Shown here: piece by piece, positions 16,970 through 25,006 of the stretch
Layout: each line of letters opens with the position of its first letter
Numbering within the stretch: the stretch's first letter is position 1
DNA from: Stieleria bergensis
GTDB lineage: Bacteria > Planctomycetota > Planctomycetia > Pirellulales > Pirellulaceae
DNA length: 64,000 bases
Assembly: GCA_007745635.1 (NCBI GenBank)
Contig: CP036272.1
Coordinates: 4,083,521 to 4,147,520 of the forward strand
Reading direction: 5' to 3'
Program-made: the position numbers and the translations under genes
Notes under the pieces: model-generated
Told to the model about the DNA's origin: nothing
The model's database searches: none
What the model saw: the letters and a program-made list of their open reading frames with translations, nothing else

Positions 16970-19015
16970 TCAGTCTTGAACCTTCTTGATTGTTAGTACG
17001 ATCGGTTCCGCTTTTACGGACAGGTTGGCCACGAAGAACCCATTGCCCCGGGCGATGAACTCGATGCCCCCGGAAACTGGTTTTCCTTTGGCGAGCCAAA
17101 GCCCGAAGGGGCCAGTCTCATGGAGCTTGACCTGGAGACTCTTCTCGGTGGATTCAATCAACTCCACCGCGGCGGCCGGGAGGTATTTGTCGGTGCGCCC
17201 GATCACGGCCCAGCCGTTTTCGATGGGACTGAGTTGCAGCAGGCGGTCGCCGAAACCCTCAATGCTAACATCGTATCCATCGGCGATTTCTTGAGCGGTC
17301 TCCCGGTAGAAGTCATAAACCAAGAGTCCCTCGGCGGGCTGTTCCCAGACGCCGGAATAGGGCTGGATCATCCCGCCGCCAGCCGCATAGTCCGCCGGGA
17401 CAATGGTGGTGGAAAACTCGGGATTGTCTTCCTCGGCGTCGCCATGAAAGTTGTAAATGGCGACGCTCAGAGCTTGGTTGGCCAGCGGCGCCATGACGCG
17501 ATGCAGGCGTTCGGCTTGCATCGGTTGGAAAATATCCTCGGGCAGCGGGGCGGCGGGAGCCAGCGGGCGTAGCAATAGGCCATCCTCGTAGCACAGCGGC
17601 TTGATGTTTTCCATCTCCAGATGGTCATAAGGATCGGAGAGGTAGACCGGCGCCCCGGAGAGCGCCTTGGAGACGGCCATCATGCGCCCGGCAAACGGGT
17701 CGTTGGAATGGAACATGTCGTGGTCGCCCCAAGCAATCTGGCCGAGCCACGGGATGGCGGCGTAGGAGTCGTAGAGATGGTTCTTGGCCTTTTCCAGATT
17801 GCCCTTGCTGTAGTCGGCCGAGCAGCGCCCGACGCTGGAGTTACCGGAATTGAACAGGAATTGCGGCTGGTGCCAGTTGCAGTTGATCAGTCCGTTGAAC
17901 TGTTTTTCGACGATCTCGTGATAGATCCGCGCATAGGTGACGGTCGCTTCCGCCGGATTGTCGATCGCATGGGTGTTGTCTTCCGGAAATGTGGCGACGA
18001 CGGAGTTCTCGTCGGTCCCGGCATAAAAGGGCAGCAGACCTCCGTAGAAATCGACTTTCACGAAGTCAATGTCGTCGCGCTTGGAAAAGCTGAAGAGGAA
18101 GTCGAGGAAAGCCTCCGCATCCTCCGCATTGGGTTTGGCGATCCGCTTATTGTTGCGCGTGGTCATCATGTGCTTGGAGATCTCGCCAAGCTGTCCCGGA
18201 GCCCGCACGGCCTTGTTCTCGCCCATGAGAGCGTGCCACATGCCGACCCAGCGGATGCCGTCATCTTCGCGCAGGGCGGTCAGCGGCTGGTAGCCCTGCG
18301 GGAAGGTGGCGCTTTTCGGCGTCAGCGTCTGATTGTTAAAATGCCCGTCGTCAACGAGGAAATAGCGCACCGGCGCAGGAGAAGCGGCGAGTCCTTTGAG
18401 TTGATCGACCAGCAGGTCGGAGGTGATATTCTTGTGGAATTCCTCCCATGAGCACCAGCCGAGGTATCGGAACATCTCGGGATAGTCCTTCGCGGCGCGT
18501 AGCTTCATGTGACCTTGGATCTGGGGCGTTTTGGCGGCCGATGCCCAGACCTTGGAACAGGCTTCGTAGGGTGTGGCTCCGCGCGCCCAAGCTACCAGCG
18601 GAAAGTCGCCTTCGATGGCGGCCTTGCCGTGAGTGCCGAACTTCAAGATGAAGTCGTTGCCGTCGGGCGCAAACCAAGAATAAGCCGCGTCGCCGGAGAG
18701 CGGGAGAACCGCGAGATAGCGGTCGTCACTAAGTTGAAGCAGGAGAAACTTGCCGCCTTCATCACCCACGGGCGTCGTGACGGGATGACCGATGACGCGG
18801 TTGCCGGCATAGGGCCACCATTGGCTACTGTAGTAGACGCCGCGGCTGAACTCCGGCACCTTCAGCGTGAAGGTGCCCATCACGCCTTTTGAATCTGGTG
18901 AGGCCGTATGGTCTTCCAGAACCTTCACTCCATTTTCCGTTGTTCGGAGGTCGAGTGTGGCGGCTTGAACCGAGAGAAGACTAGCCAGCAGGGGATGGAG
19001 AAGTATCTTCGTCAA
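16970..19015 (-). CDS. GH36/Sip1-type (raffinose synthase/alpha-galactosidase-like) glycosidase
   Basis: A secreted glycoside hydrolase of about 681 aa. Landmarks of the Sip1/GH36 barrel are Y-L-G-W-C-S-W-E-E-F-H, Y-F-L-V-D-D-G-H-F-N, D-F-V-K-V-D-F-Y-G-G (predicted nucleophile Asp) and H-D-M-F-H-S-N-D-P-F-A, then A-L-S-G-A-P-V-Y-L-S-D-P. I place the start at TTG 19015, which begins a signal peptide (T-K-I-L-L-H-P-L-L-A-S-L-L-S-V-Q-A). An in-frame ATG at 19072 lies within IS110-derived sequence. The IS fragment abuts the 5' end, so the native promoter may be lost. It would act on alpha-galactoside or related oligosaccharides; specificity is not known. Confidence 0.8.
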   Translation of the reverse strand: MTKILLHPLLASLLSVQAATLDLRTTENGVKVLEDHTASPDSKGVMGTFTLKVPEFSRGVYYSSQWWPYAGNRVIGHPVTTPVGDEGGKFLLLQLSDDRYLAVLPLSGDAAYSWFAPDGNDFILKFGTHGKAAIEGDFPLVAWARGATPYEACSKVWASAAKTPQIQGHMKLRAAKDYPEMFRYLGWCSWEEFHKNITSDLLVDQLKGLAASPAPVRYFLVDDGHFNNQTLTPKSATFPQGYQPLTALREDDGIRWVGMWHALMGENKAVRAPGQLGEISKHMMTTRNNKRIAKPNAEDAEAFLDFLFSFSKRDDIDFVKVDFYGGLLPFYAGTDENSVVATFPEDNTHAIDNPAEATVTYARIYHEIVEKQFNGLINCNWHQPQFLFNSGNSSVGRCSADYSKGNLEKAKNHLYDSYAAIPWLGQIAWGDHDMFHSNDPFAGRMMAVSKALSGAPVYLSDPYDHLEMENIKPLCYEDGLLLRPLAPAAPLPEDIFQPMQAERLHRVMAPLANQALSVAIYNFHGDAEEDNPEFSTTIVPADYAAGGGMIQPYSGVWEQPAEGLLVYDFYRETAQEIADGYDVSIEGFGDRLLQLSPIENGWAVIGRTDKYLPAAAVELIESTEKSLQVKLHETGPFGLWLAKGKPVSGGIEFIARGNGFFVANLSVKAEPIVLTIKKVQD

Positions 19016-19843
19016 GAGAAAGTTCGTTTTCAGCAGCGCACACTCGACAAGATCGATGCCTGGAGTCTTCAAGCTGCGGACAGTGATCCGCTGCAGTGCC
19101 TACTCACCGAGCAGTGGAAACAACTCGTGCAAGTTCGTGATCTACTCAGCGAACAAATCAACGAAACGGAAAAAAAGACCGCGAATTACTTGGTCAAAAC
19201 GCCTTATGTCCTATTGTTGTCGGTCAAGGGAATCAATGTTGTCTCAGCGGGTGAACTTGCCGGTGAAGCTGGGCCGATCGAACACTACGCTTCCGCCACC
19301 GCGATCAACGGACGTGCTGGCCTGTATCCTTCACGGTATCAAAGCGATGAAGTGGATCGAAGCGGCACTGTGGCTAAGAACTGCAATCGTCGGTTGCGTG
19401 CCGCATGCATTTTAGTCGCCAAGAATTTGGTGAAGTGTCACCCGTACTATCGTGGCTTGGCGGCGATCTGGAAGAAGCGTGGTGTCGTGACGGTGGACTC
19501 ACAGTGCCGGATGGCCAATCGTGCCAATCGGATGGTGTTTCAAAGGGTGAGCGGACGTCAAGTCTGGCGAGGCAAGGGGGTTGATCGCGAATACCTGTTG
19601 TACAAACTGCGTGAGTTCCATCGCACGCATGGTAGTGATCTCGAGCAAACGGTCGCTGACATGAACGAAGCATTCGCTTGGCTTCCCAAGAGCACCTACG
19701 AAAGCGAAGCCCAATCGCTCGCCAAATTGGCTAAACCGAAACGTCGTGGTGCGACTTCGATCCGTGATCTGCTGATTCCTCTTTTAACTCGTCTTGGAGT
19801 TCGCTCCGGCAATACGATAAACTCGACATCGTCCGAAGCTTAG
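19016..19843 (+). pseudogene. IS110-family transposase, C-terminal part
   Basis: About 276 residues match the second half of IS110/IS1111 transposases: the coiled linker, then S-V-K-G-I-N-V-V-S-A-G-E-L-A-G-E-A-G and A-I-N-G-R-A-G-L-Y-P-S-R-Y-Q-S-D (Transposase_20 domain, including its Ser region), then N-R-R-L-R-A-A. The N-terminal DEDD/RuvC-like catalytic domain is absent. The frame runs back to an ATG at 18908 only by reading antisense through the glycosidase gene. The boundary with the glycosidase lies near 19010. It is an inactive remnant marking an edge of an acquired segment. Confidence 0.75.
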
Positions 19844-20161
19844 AGCCCGCACTGGCTCGTCGTGCTCGCAGGGGCACACTGACAACATCATCTGACCCCG
19901 AGGGTAGGCGTGGCTGGCAACAGTCACAGTCAACAAGCCCGTGGAAAAAGCGTGATGCTCTGTCAGCGGTTCAAACGCCGGATAAGACAGTGTGAGGCTT
20001 CTAAGCTTCGGATATCTACCAGGGTGGCGAGACTGAACCCTTCAATGCTGACGGAGAAGTGCCCGCAGCAACGACGAACCATTGGACTTTGAGAGTCAAA
20101 AAAACTACCCTGTCGGTGGTGCCGCTAGACGTACGCGCCTGCGTCGCCAAAGCAGTCAAAA
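19844..20161. other. IS110 3' non-coding end and junction to GH2 remnant
   Basis: About 320 bases follow the transposase stop, with no credible ORF. In IS1111-type members of the IS110 family, the non-coding end carries the guide (bridge/seek) RNA. This stretch could be a remnant of that, but no loop structure was resolved by eye. It ends at the broken C-terminus of the GH2 fragment. Confidence 0.35.
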
Positions 20162-20509
20162 TCATGTTCGACCATGACAGTGCTTTTCTTCACCACCCGC
20201 GCCGAAGTGTAAGCGGATGGCTTTACCTTTGATTTCAGCCGGCACGTTGAAGGACTTTCGATACCAGCCAATGCCCTCGAAATCTTTGCAGACCGTTTCC
20301 CAAGAACAGGGAATGTCCACTTCGATTGCACTCGAAGCAGGGAAGTTCTTATCCAGGTGCCATTCTTTGCTTTCTCCAGCCTGTTGTTCATCAAATACCA
20401 ATTCCCAGGAGCCATTCAGGCTGATGGTTTCTGCCCCGCACGGCAGGCAGGCCGCTAGCCAGGCAAACGCTGCAATCGCCATTAAGCCCCAGATCTTCCT
20501 TACATACAT
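20162..20509 (-). pseudogene. GH2 beta-galactosidase/glucuronidase, N-terminal fragment
   Basis: From ATG 20509, a signal peptide (L-M-A-I-A-A-F-A-W-L-A-A-C-L) is followed by I-S-L-N-G-S-W-E-L-V-F-D, I-P-C-S-W-E-T, G-I-G-W-Y-R-K-S-F-N-V-P and I-R-L-H-F-G-A. This is the start of the sugar-binding jelly-roll of GH2 enzymes. The reading frame is lost directly after F-G-A and the remaining protein (normally 600-1000 aa, including the catalytic barrel) is missing. The break coincides with IS110-derived DNA. It is a non-functional relic; its neighbours suggest a former polysaccharide-degradation locus. Confidence 0.75.
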
Positions 20510-20547
20510 ATCGTTTCTCCTTCTATTAAATCCTTTCGATTGAATAA

Positions 20548-21987
20548 TCATTTTCTAGGTGTCGGCAACGGCGCATTGGTATCGCTCCGCCACTTCGCCA
20601 GCGCTTTGCGCAGACGGCCAGTGTGTTCAGGATGTTTTTGTGCCACATCCTGTTGTTCGGAAATATCGTTTTTCAGGTCAAACAACTGGACCGAACCGTC
20701 TTCCAGGCTTTCGACCAGCTTCCAGTCGCCCCATCGGACAGCACTGGCCGGACGTTGGCCCACATCCTTGTAAATCCGGTAGCCCGGATAATGCCAAAAC
20801 AGTTTGCGTTCCTGTTCCGATGGCGTTTTGCCGCGAAGCAGAGGCCACAGTGACTGGCCGTCCATGGGTTTGCCAGGCGCCTTTCCGCCGCCAGCTACTT
20901 CCATCAGGGTGGGCAAGAAATCGAGTTGAGACACCACGGCATCATTGAGCGAGCCAGCTTCAATATGCCCAGGCCAGGTCACTGACAGAGGAATCCGTAT
21001 CCCGCCTTCCCACAAGGTGCTCTTACCAAGTTTGAGCGGATAGTTGGAAGTGTAACGCCCAAGGGCCAAGCCGTTTTCCACCTTACCCGAAGGACCTCCG
21101 AGTAGACCACCGTTATCCGATGTGAAGATGATCAAGGTGTTTTTTAACAGTCCCCCCTTTTTCAATGAGGTATTCAGGGCTCCCACACTTTGGTCCAGTG
21201 CTTCCACCATCCCGGCATATAGCGGATTGCCGTGCAACTTCGAGGGCTTCAGCGCTTTGTATTTGTTCTTCAGTTCTTCCTTCGGTTCCAGTGGTTTGGT
21301 TCCTGGCCCCATCGCAGTGTGGACGAGTGTATGGGGTAAATAGAGAAAGAATGGCCGGTCGTCATTTTTGTCCAGAAACTGATCCGCACAGAGACTGATA
21401 TAGTCCGACGAATACCCTGAGGGTTCCGGGTAGTCACCGGACTGGCGCAGATAAGACATTTTCACATCGAGATGACCGCCATTGCGTAGCATAACAAAGT
21501 CATCAAAACCGCGCTGAGAAGGCTTTTCCCTGCCAACATGCCACTTACCAAACATACCGCACCGGTAGCCCGCTGCCTTGAGAAGCTCTCCCAATGTATT
21601 ATTATCCGCAGGCAAACGCAGTTCATTGTCTGGCTGAACCATTGGCAATTCATCGAGAGGTTTTCCCCGAGCCTTTACGCCCACAACTACCTCATAGACA
21701 CCAAAGCGCGCAGGATAACGACCTGAAAGCAGACCTACCCGGGAGGGGGCGCACAAAGCCGCTGGACTGTACGCTTGCGTAAAGCGCATCCCAGCTTTCA
21801 TCAGAGAATCAATATTCGGGGTCTGATGATACTCATTGCCATAGATGGAGAGATCGGCATAGCCAAGATCATCCGCGTACAGCAGCACAATATTTGGCTT
21901 GTCCTGAGCCTGGGCGACTCCGACAAAGATCAGCACTCCCATCCCGCACAGGGTGCGAGATAAATTTTGAACTAAGCGTTTTATCAT
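20548..21987 (-). CDS. Secreted sulfatase, CAPSR type
   Basis: A 479-aa sulfatase with a signal peptide ending A-Q-A (about residue 28), N-I-V-L-L-Y-A-D-D-L-G-Y-A-D, C79-A-P-S-R, M-F-G-K-W-H-V-G, F-T-S-D-N-G-G and W-E-G-G-I-R-I-P-L-S-V-T-W-P. The N-terminus and codon use (more A/T-ending codons such as TTT, CAA, GAT) differ from the sulfatases at 9.8-16.5 kb, which suggests separate acquisition. Its start lies 2 bases from the stop of the next sulfatase (21990), so the pair is one operon. The GH2 fragment follows 38 bases downstream. Confidence 0.93.
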   Translation of the reverse strand: MIKRLVQNLSRTLCGMGVLIFVGVAQAQDKPNIVLLYADDLGYADLSIYGNEYHQTPNIDSLMKAGMRFTQAYSPAALCAPSRVGLLSGRYPARFGVYEVVVGVKARGKPLDELPMVQPDNELRLPADNNTLGELLKAAGYRCGMFGKWHVGREKPSQRGFDDFVMLRNGGHLDVKMSYLRQSGDYPEPSGYSSDYISLCADQFLDKNDDRPFFLYLPHTLVHTAMGPGTKPLEPKEELKNKYKALKPSKLHGNPLYAGMVEALDQSVGALNTSLKKGGLLKNTLIIFTSDNGGLLGGPSGKVENGLALGRYTSNYPLKLGKSTLWEGGIRIPLSVTWPGHIEAGSLNDAVVSQLDFLPTLMEVAGGGKAPGKPMDGQSLWPLLRGKTPSEQERKLFWHYPGYRIYKDVGQRPASAVRWGDWKLVESLEDGSVQLFDLKNDISEQQDVAQKHPEHTGRLRKALAKWRSDTNAPLPTPRK

Positions 21988-21989
21988 AT

Positions 21990-23492
21990 TTACTTCTTGC
22001 TGCCGCCTCTCCTTCTATATTGCTGAGGAATTGGCATGTTTGGATTCGCCTCCGTCAACTGCAGGTAGAGTTTCGGGGGGAGGAAATTCGGGCCTGGTTG
22101 ATCCGGCATGTCTTTTTGCACATTGCGGGAGATATTCGAGATCTTCTGGAGCATTGATGCCGCGATTTCAGGATGCCGGGAGATCACGTTTTTCTTTTCA
22201 GAGACATCCTCGTTAAGATTATAAAGTTGGGGTGCCTTGACTCCCTTGGTTTCGAATCCAAGCAACTCTCGATTGCGAAAATAGCCCAGCATGCCATCAT
22301 GGCCGGCTGTTGTTTCGTAGTTAACCACGAGCTTCCATTCGCCCCGGCGCAGCGCAGCGGTTCTGGGGTTCATGAAAAACAGGGGAGTTTTCCGCTCAAA
22401 TTCTTCGCCCTTAAGATGGCCGTAGAAACTGCTTCCGTCGATGGCCCGATCAGCCGGCACAGGCAATCCCGTGATGCTGCAAATGGTCGGTAACAAATCG
22501 AGGGTAGAAAGTGCGGTGTTATCGCTAGTCCCCGGCTTCACCACGGTGGGCCAGCGGATAATCGTCGGCATGCGGATGCCACCCTCATAGACCATTCCCT
22601 TGCCACTACGGTAAATGCCAGAGTCTCCGGCAAGATTCTTATCTCCATATTTCGCTCCGTTGTCGCTGGCAAAAAACGTGAAGGTGTTTTCCTGATACTT
22701 GAGTCGTTCCACCTCAGCCAGCAGACGTCCTAGCTGATAATCCAGATGAGAAACGTTGGCATTGTATTCTTGTTTTTGCTCTGTCAGCCCCTGGCCTTGA
22801 TACATTTTCGAGAATTGCTCGGGATGAGCCAGAGCCAAATGAGGTTCATGCGTCCAAACAACCAGGCAAAACGGCTTCGATTTATCTTTACGATTACCCA
22901 TCCACTTAATCGCTTCGTCCACAACGATCTGACAAGCATAGCCCTCAACCTTGCCCAATACCTCACCGTTGCGAACGAACGTTTCCGGATCTTTGTGATC
23001 AGGTATGGAGTTGTTTTGAGTCGCAAGCCAGTGATCAAAGCCGTGATCACTTGGGGTCGGTTCATTCTTGAAATCATTGTGTGCGTTCAGTCCCCACTTT
23101 CCAACAAAACAGGTGTCGTAGCCTTTTTGCTTAAGGAGTTTCCCAAATGTAATTTCATCCGACTGAAGGTGCGCCACCGTGTCTTTATGAATGTATGTAT
23201 AGATTCCAAGACGATGCGGTGACCGTCCTGTCATCATCCCACCGCGACTTGGCGAACAGGAAGGCGCCGGGACATAAAACTGTGTGCAACGGACTCCTTC
23301 ACCCGCCATTTTGTCGAGGTAAGGGGTCTTGATGGTTTTGCTGCCGAAACATCCCAAATCGGCGGATCCTAAATCGTCCGCCATCATAATCAAAAAGTTT
23401 GGGAGGGTTTCTGCATAAGCAGGCAAGCCCAAGAGCATACAAAGAGATAGCGCTAGTGTTCTCATCAGGGTCGTCATTTTTTCCGTTATCAT
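21990..23492 (-). CDS. Secreted sulfatase, CSPSR type
   Basis: A 500-aa sulfatase; an alternative ATG five codons in (23477) also precedes the signal peptide. Motifs: N-F-L-I-M-M-A-D-D-L-G-S-A-D, C79-S-P-S-R, F-V-G-K-W-G, W-T-H-E-P-H, F-F-A-S-D-N-G-A-K-Y-G and Y-E-G-G-I-R-M-P-T-I-I-R-W-P. In the usual K-W-H motif the His is replaced by Gly (K-W-G-L-N-A-H), with a His a few residues later, a variation worth noting. It is first in an operon with the 20548-21987 sulfatase. Upstream lies an ISNCY-like element, so its promoter may be mobile-element derived. Confidence 0.9.
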   Translation of the reverse strand: MITEKMTTLMRTLALSLCMLLGLPAYAETLPNFLIMMADDLGSADLGCFGSKTIKTPYLDKMAGEGVRCTQFYVPAPSCSPSRGGMMTGRSPHRLGIYTYIHKDTVAHLQSDEITFGKLLKQKGYDTCFVGKWGLNAHNDFKNEPTPSDHGFDHWLATQNNSIPDHKDPETFVRNGEVLGKVEGYACQIVVDEAIKWMGNRKDKSKPFCLVVWTHEPHLALAHPEQFSKMYQGQGLTEQKQEYNANVSHLDYQLGRLLAEVERLKYQENTFTFFASDNGAKYGDKNLAGDSGIYRSGKGMVYEGGIRMPTIIRWPTVVKPGTSDNTALSTLDLLPTICSITGLPVPADRAIDGSSFYGHLKGEEFERKTPLFFMNPRTAALRRGEWKLVVNYETTAGHDGMLGYFRNRELLGFETKGVKAPQLYNLNEDVSEKKNVISRHPEIAASMLQKISNISRNVQKDMPDQPGPNFLPPKLYLQLTEANPNMPIPQQYRRRGGSKK

Positions 23493-23654
23493 TTATCCGC
23501 TTTCCTAATTAGTGTCCGTCCGGAAACTGAATGGGACCGTAAATCACGGGCGATTTTTGGAAAAAGCTCCTCGAAGATCGAACCAACAAGTTGGTTCGCG
23601 CGTTGAAGTTGTTGACTAAAAGCAATTTCAAACACAAATCTTCGAGGAGTGAAC

Positions 23655-23905
23655 GTGGTCCGAAAACATTATCAATCTCAGCATCGATTCGACTGCAGCC
23701 CCATCGCACAAGTCGAGCTCAACGTCGAATGCCGAGACGAAATCATTCCAATTCTCGCTGGCTTGCAGCTCCTTTATACCAACAACGAACTTCGACACAA
23801 AGCTGTCAAGTTGGTCGCAGCCGATCTCAATGAAGACTCACGCCGAGATGTCGGTCGCCCCGGTATGGATGATTGGCACGTCGTTGTCTTGGCCGCAGGG
23901 AGCAG
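23655..23905 (+). pseudogene. ISNCY-like transposase, N-terminal 84 residues
   Basis: It starts at GTG 23655 behind a GAGGAG ribosome site (M-V-R-K-H-Y-Q-S-Q-H-R-F-D-C). It continues with C-R-D-E-I-I-P-I-L-A-G-L-Q-L-L-Y, L-V-A-A-D-L-N-E-D-S-R-R-D-V-G-R-P-G-M-D-D-W and V-V-V-L-A-A. This is the start of a transposase type common in Rhodopirellula. It breaks exactly where the RAYT element's inverted repeat begins (23906). The element's left end is probably near 23512 (TAGTGTCCGTCCGGAAAC). Confidence 0.7.
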
Positions 23906-23922
23906 CAAAGGTGTCAGGAGTC
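23906..23922. repeat. Left terminal inverted repeat of RAYT element
   Basis: CAAAGGTGTCAGGAGTC is perfectly inverted relative to 24643-24659. The ISNCY transposase reading frame continues into it (K-G-V-R-S) before drifting off. Confidence 0.75.
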
Positions 23923-24606
23923 TTTGTTGGGGAGATCGCGTACTCTGGGCCGTCCGCGCGGGCGAAGAGTCGATTCCAGGTCGAATCGGCGGGCGGTGGA
24001 TTCTACCCAAGTCTCGTTTCCAAAAGGACTCCCACGTTTGATGCTCCAGCGAACAGCATCGATCTCGCCCTGGGTCAGCGGCTCATTCACACGAGCGACC
24101 CACCCTGGAAGTCGAGCCAGTGGCCATGCCGAAAGCAATTTTGGGTCAGGCTCTGGACGTGAGAGCCAGCGATACAGCGATCCCCAACGCCAGTCTTCGG
24201 CGCGATCAACCAATTCCGCACGCAGTGCATTCCGCTCGACATAGCGGGCAACCACAAAGAAGTGATCGTCATCCTGAATCGGAAAACTCTTGAACCGTCC
24301 TTGATAGACATGTCCCTGTCCCGATGTTTGATAGTGAGCGTGGTAGCGTTGGGTGTGTGTCAGCGTGACCCATCGCAAGAAGTTGCTCATGCCACCGTTT
24401 TCAGTTGGCCGCAGCACGAAATGCCAATGGTTGCTCATCAATTGGTAGGCCAGAATTTGACAGGGATACCTCTCTAATCCTTCGGCGAGGATTCGCTCGA
24501 ATGCGTTGTAGTCCGCATCTTTCTTGAAGATTTCGCTCTTCGCGTTCCCACGGTTTAGGGCGTGATAGAGGCAATTCGCTTCGTCAGCTCGTTTGGGTCG
24601 GGGCAT
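23914..24606 (-). CDS. REP-associated tyrosine transposase (RAYT, Y1_Tnp/HUH)
   Basis: A 230-aa protein of the IS200-like Y1 transposase superfamily, RAYT branch. It begins M-P-R-P-K-R and has Y-H-A-L-N-R-G-N, then the HUH motif in M-S-N-H-W-H-F-V-L. Next come Y-H-A-H-Y-Q-T-S-G-Q-G-H-V-Y-Q-G-R-F-K-S-F-P and Y-V-E-R-N-A-L-R-A, which would carry the catalytic tyrosine region. The C-terminus is basic (R-P-R-G-R-P-R-V-R). Such enzymes nick single-stranded DNA at REP hairpins. Palindromic repeats occur 1.4-12 kb away, but with a different sequence from this element's own ends, so a link is unproven. Confidence 0.88.
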   Translation of the reverse strand: MPRPKRADEANCLYHALNRGNAKSEIFKKDADYNAFERILAEGLERYPCQILAYQLMSNHWHFVLRPTENGGMSNFLRWVTLTHTQRYHAHYQTSGQGHVYQGRFKSFPIQDDDHFFVVARYVERNALRAELVDRAEDWRWGSLYRWLSRPEPDPKLLSAWPLARLPGWVARVNEPLTQGEIDAVRWSIKRGSPFGNETWVESTARRFDLESTLRPRGRPRVRDLPNKDS

Positions 24607-24637
24607 CCAAGCACCCTATCACCAACTCCTCCTCAAA

Positions 24638-24952
24638 TCAATGACTCCTGACACCTTTGTTTTCTCTGTCGATCAGGCCGCGCTGAACTAATTGGTCGAC
24701 GACGCGAGTGATCGCCGGAGCGACTTGAATCATTCGGTCGGCAACTTCCAGGCACGGCATCGGCTCGCCTTCGCCACGCATGATCCGCATCGCGTTGTAC
24801 TGTGACGGCGTCAATTCGTATTCACGCAGCAAGCGAGCAAGCCGGTTCTCAAGCAAATCGCTGGTGCGGAGAATGCTGAGCATGGCTTCCTGCTGGACCG
24901 AGTCGAACGGTCCCTTCTTTTTCAGTTGATGGCGGAGCGAGGCGGACGGCAT
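24638..24952 (-). pseudogene. MarR-family regulator, 3' end truncated
   Basis: From ATG 24952 (an earlier start at 24979 would add nine residues) the protein reads as a MarR winged helix: L-L-E-N-R-L-A-R-L-L-R-E-Y-E-L-T-P-S-Q-Y-N-A-M-R-I-M-R, then E-V-A-D-R-M-I-Q-V-A-P-A-I-T-R-V-V-D-Q-L-V-Q-R-G-L-I-D-R. It ends at 104 aa with K-G-V-R-S-H, encoded by the RAYT element's inverted repeat. The beta-wing and the C-terminal dimer helices (about 40 residues) are lost. Probably inactive. It lies downstream of a patatin gene on the same strand. Confidence 0.8.
24643..24659. repeat. Right terminal inverted repeat of RAYT element
   Basis: GACTCCTGACACCTTTG is the exact complement of 23906-23922. It now encodes the last residues and stop of the truncated MarR gene. 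Confidence 0.75.
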
Positions 24953-25006
24953 GTTTTGATTTCCATTGAAGCAACGCACTTAGTTTACATGTGATCTATC
25001 GGCGTG

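Larger units (their letters stand above)
23906..24659 (-). mobile_element. RAYT-type element bounded by 17-bp inverted repeats
   Basis: A 754-bp unit contains one Y1 (HUH) transposase and is bounded by perfect inverted repeats (CAAAGGTGTCAGGAGTC at 23906, its complement at 24643). Both flanking genes break at its edges: the ISNCY transposase on the left and MarR on the right. No obvious target duplication is visible. RAYTs are normally single-copy domesticated genes that mobilise REP palindromes; here the gene itself looks mobile. Confidence 0.7.

Noticed and set aside
17621-18451. 276-aa plus-strand ORF opposite the glycosidase
   Set aside because: It is the antisense shadow of a gene with clear GH36/Sip1 motifs; no motif of its own.
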